Below are positions 63,801-64,000 of a stretch of 64,000 nt of DNA, in pieces. Source of the stretch: DFXE01 sp032054765 (GTDB lineage: Bacteria; Bacteroidota; Bacteroidia; Bacteroidales; Tannerellaceae). Numbering within the stretch: the stretch's first letter is position 1; each line of letters starts with the position of its first letter. Made by a program: the position numbers and the translations under genes. The notes beneath the pieces were generated by a model, which was not told the DNA's origin, ran no database searches, and saw only the letters and a list, made by a program, of their open reading frames with translations. The stretch lies in assembly GCA_032054765.1 (NCBI GenBank), contig DAMBSC010000008.1, positions 62,001-126,000 on the forward strand, given 5' to 3'.

Positions 63801-64000
63801 GTTCCAGGTAGTAATCTTCACCAAAAAGGTTTTTAAACCACTGAATGGACTCTTCTGCTTTATTCATTTGCCCCTTCATGATGTGTTGGGGGATCTCACC
63901 TCCCAAACAAGCCGAACAGACAATTAATCCTTCATGATACTTCTCTAGTAATTCTTTATCGATACGTGGTCGTCCGTAAAAGCCTTCTGTCCAGGCTATG
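60814..64000 (-). CDS. dnaE: DNA polymerase III alpha subunit, 5' end beyond the window
   Basis: The reading frame runs 1062 codons to the window edge without a stop and has no start within it, so the gene continues past 64000; the internal TTG near 63906 is not the start. Visible parts: the end of the PHP domain (GFYGRPRIDKELLEKYHEGL, CSACLGGEIP), catalytic palm PolIIIAc with GPGRGSAAGSAVAYCLGITDIDP and the MPDIDVDFDDDGR aspartates, fingers (LYRPGPMEYIPSFIARKHGRE), a helix-hairpin-helix and an OB domain near the C-terminus (MVGGIVTDVREGTTRRGSPYGVMKIED). This replicative polymerase is cytoplasmic. Confidence 0.96.
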   Translation of the reverse strand, partial: IAWTEGFYGRPRIDKELLEKYHEGLIVCSACLGGEIPQHIMKGQMNKAEESIQWFKNLFGEDYYLELQRHQTTNPNADQTTYPKQQEVNKVLIELANKYNVKIIATNDVHFVNEEDAEAHDRLICLSTGKDLDDPSRMKYSKQEWMKTTAEMNYIFADVPEALRNTLEIADKVEYYSIDNDPLMPDFPIPDEFENADDYLRYLTYEGAKKKYGEPFSGEVVERIDFELDTMKRMGFPGYFLIVQDFIAEARKMGVAVGPGRGSAAGSAVAYCLGITDIDPIKYDLLFERFLNPDRISMPDIDVDFDDDGRGRVLDYVTEKYGKEKVAHIITYGTMATKSAIKDVARVQKLPLSDSNRLAKLVPDKIPDVKKVNLRAAIQYVPELKEAAESPDTQMRDTLKYAQMLEGNVRNIGVHACGIIIGKDDISDIVPVSTAKDKDTGEEMLVTQYEGSVIEETGLIKMDFLGLKTLSIIKEAVDNVYQTTGVTIDINTISLEDSKTFELYCQGKTTGTFQFESAGMQKYLKELQPTKFEDLIAMNALYRPGPMEYIPSFIARKHGREEIAYDLPVMERYLQDTYGITVYQEQVMLLSRLLANFTRGESDALRKAMGKKLIDKMNELKEKFLTGGKANGYDEKTLKKIWADWEKFASYAFNKSHATCYSWVAYQTAYLKANFPSEYMAAVLSRSLSNITDITKFMDECKAMNIQVLGPDVNESVHKFNVNKEGDIRFGLGAVKGVGESAVMNIIEERKNGPFKDIFDFVERINLTTCNKKNIEALALAGAFDNFGIKREQFFADGGKGEIFLETILRYGNKFQTDKATAANSLFGDDNSASISKPEIPKCEAWSDLERLNKEKELVGIYLSAHPLDEYRIILTYVCNTGVIELNDRESLQNKEIMVGGIVTDVREGTTRRGSPYGVMKIEDFTGSAEIALFGQEYVDYNKYLKLGMYLLIRARVEKHRWKDNELDLRIGSIKLLQEEKDKLIEKISITVPIHDLDEPMINELSVLIKTNPGQSLLYFRVLDGEHNVSLNLFSQNVKLNVTHELIDFLMGNENIDFKIN

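Overview
The window looks like the chromosome of an AT-rich member of the Bacteroidales, most likely near Dysgonomonas or Parabacteroides; the genus is an inference. Supporting this are Bacteroidetes-type promoters (-33 TTTG, about 20 bases, -7 TAnnTTTG), NigD-like and CBM9-like proteins, a FeoA-FeoB fusion, an Mfa1/Mfa2-type fimbrial locus with DUF3575 and DUF3868 partners, proteins ending in type IX secretion (T9SS) sorting domains, and LytS/LytTR signalling beside a TonB-dependent receptor. I see no rRNA, tRNA, CRISPR array, transposase or phage module.

Layout. 0.2-0.9 kb: a NigD-like lipoprotein. 1-7.7 kb (minus): a complete phosphate regulon pstS-pstC-pstA-pstB-phoU-phoB-phoR, with a candidate Pho box before pstS and a bidirectional terminator at its end. 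7.9-14.1 kb (plus): a zinc-ribbon membrane protein, then an apparent operon of a mini HU-like protein, a TonB-dependent receptor broken by one in-frame TGA, a degenerate and an intact LytS-type kinase, and a LytTR regulator. 14.6-22.9 kb: an AraC-type regulator, a sugar acyltransferase, two methyltransferases, UDP-glucose dehydrogenase, and iron uptake (feoAB plus a 59-residue FeoB-associated Cys-rich protein). 23-32.8 kb: a GH2 glycosidase, a TPR protein, RNase Z, a candidate small RNA, cytochrome bd oxidase (DUF4492-cydA-cydB), and an oxidoreductase/DUF1080 pair probably acting on 3-keto sugars. 33-36.5 kb: an ECF sigma factor module flanked by two related DUF6249-like membrane proteins, a MITE-like palindromic element, a CBM9-like protein and a LysE-type exporter. 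37-59.3 kb (minus): a long surface-fibre locus. 59.7-64 kb: MnmD-like methyltransferase, thioredoxin and the 3' part of dnaE, which runs off the window.

The surface-fibre locus is the most distinctive region. In transcription order it encodes DUF3575 protein, DUF3868/OmpA/TPR protein, Mfa1-type shaft, Mfa2-type anchor, two further fimbrillin-like lipoproteins, a protein of about 2170 residues with beta-helix and FG-GAP-like repeats plus a T9SS tail, a second T9SS protein, and three paralogous fibre-like secreted proteins. An AraC-type regulator of one family sits at each end, and a third copy lies at 14.6 kb. This suggests fimbriae elaborated with T9SS-exported adhesins, but joint function is an inference.

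Several intergenic regions hold elaborate repeats: palindromic or inverted units at an exact 22-base period (14.2 kb, 36.8 kb), a nested inverted-repeat structure of about 430 bases (36.6-37.06 kb), and a MITE-like element (34.86-35.08 kb). No known feature class explains them.
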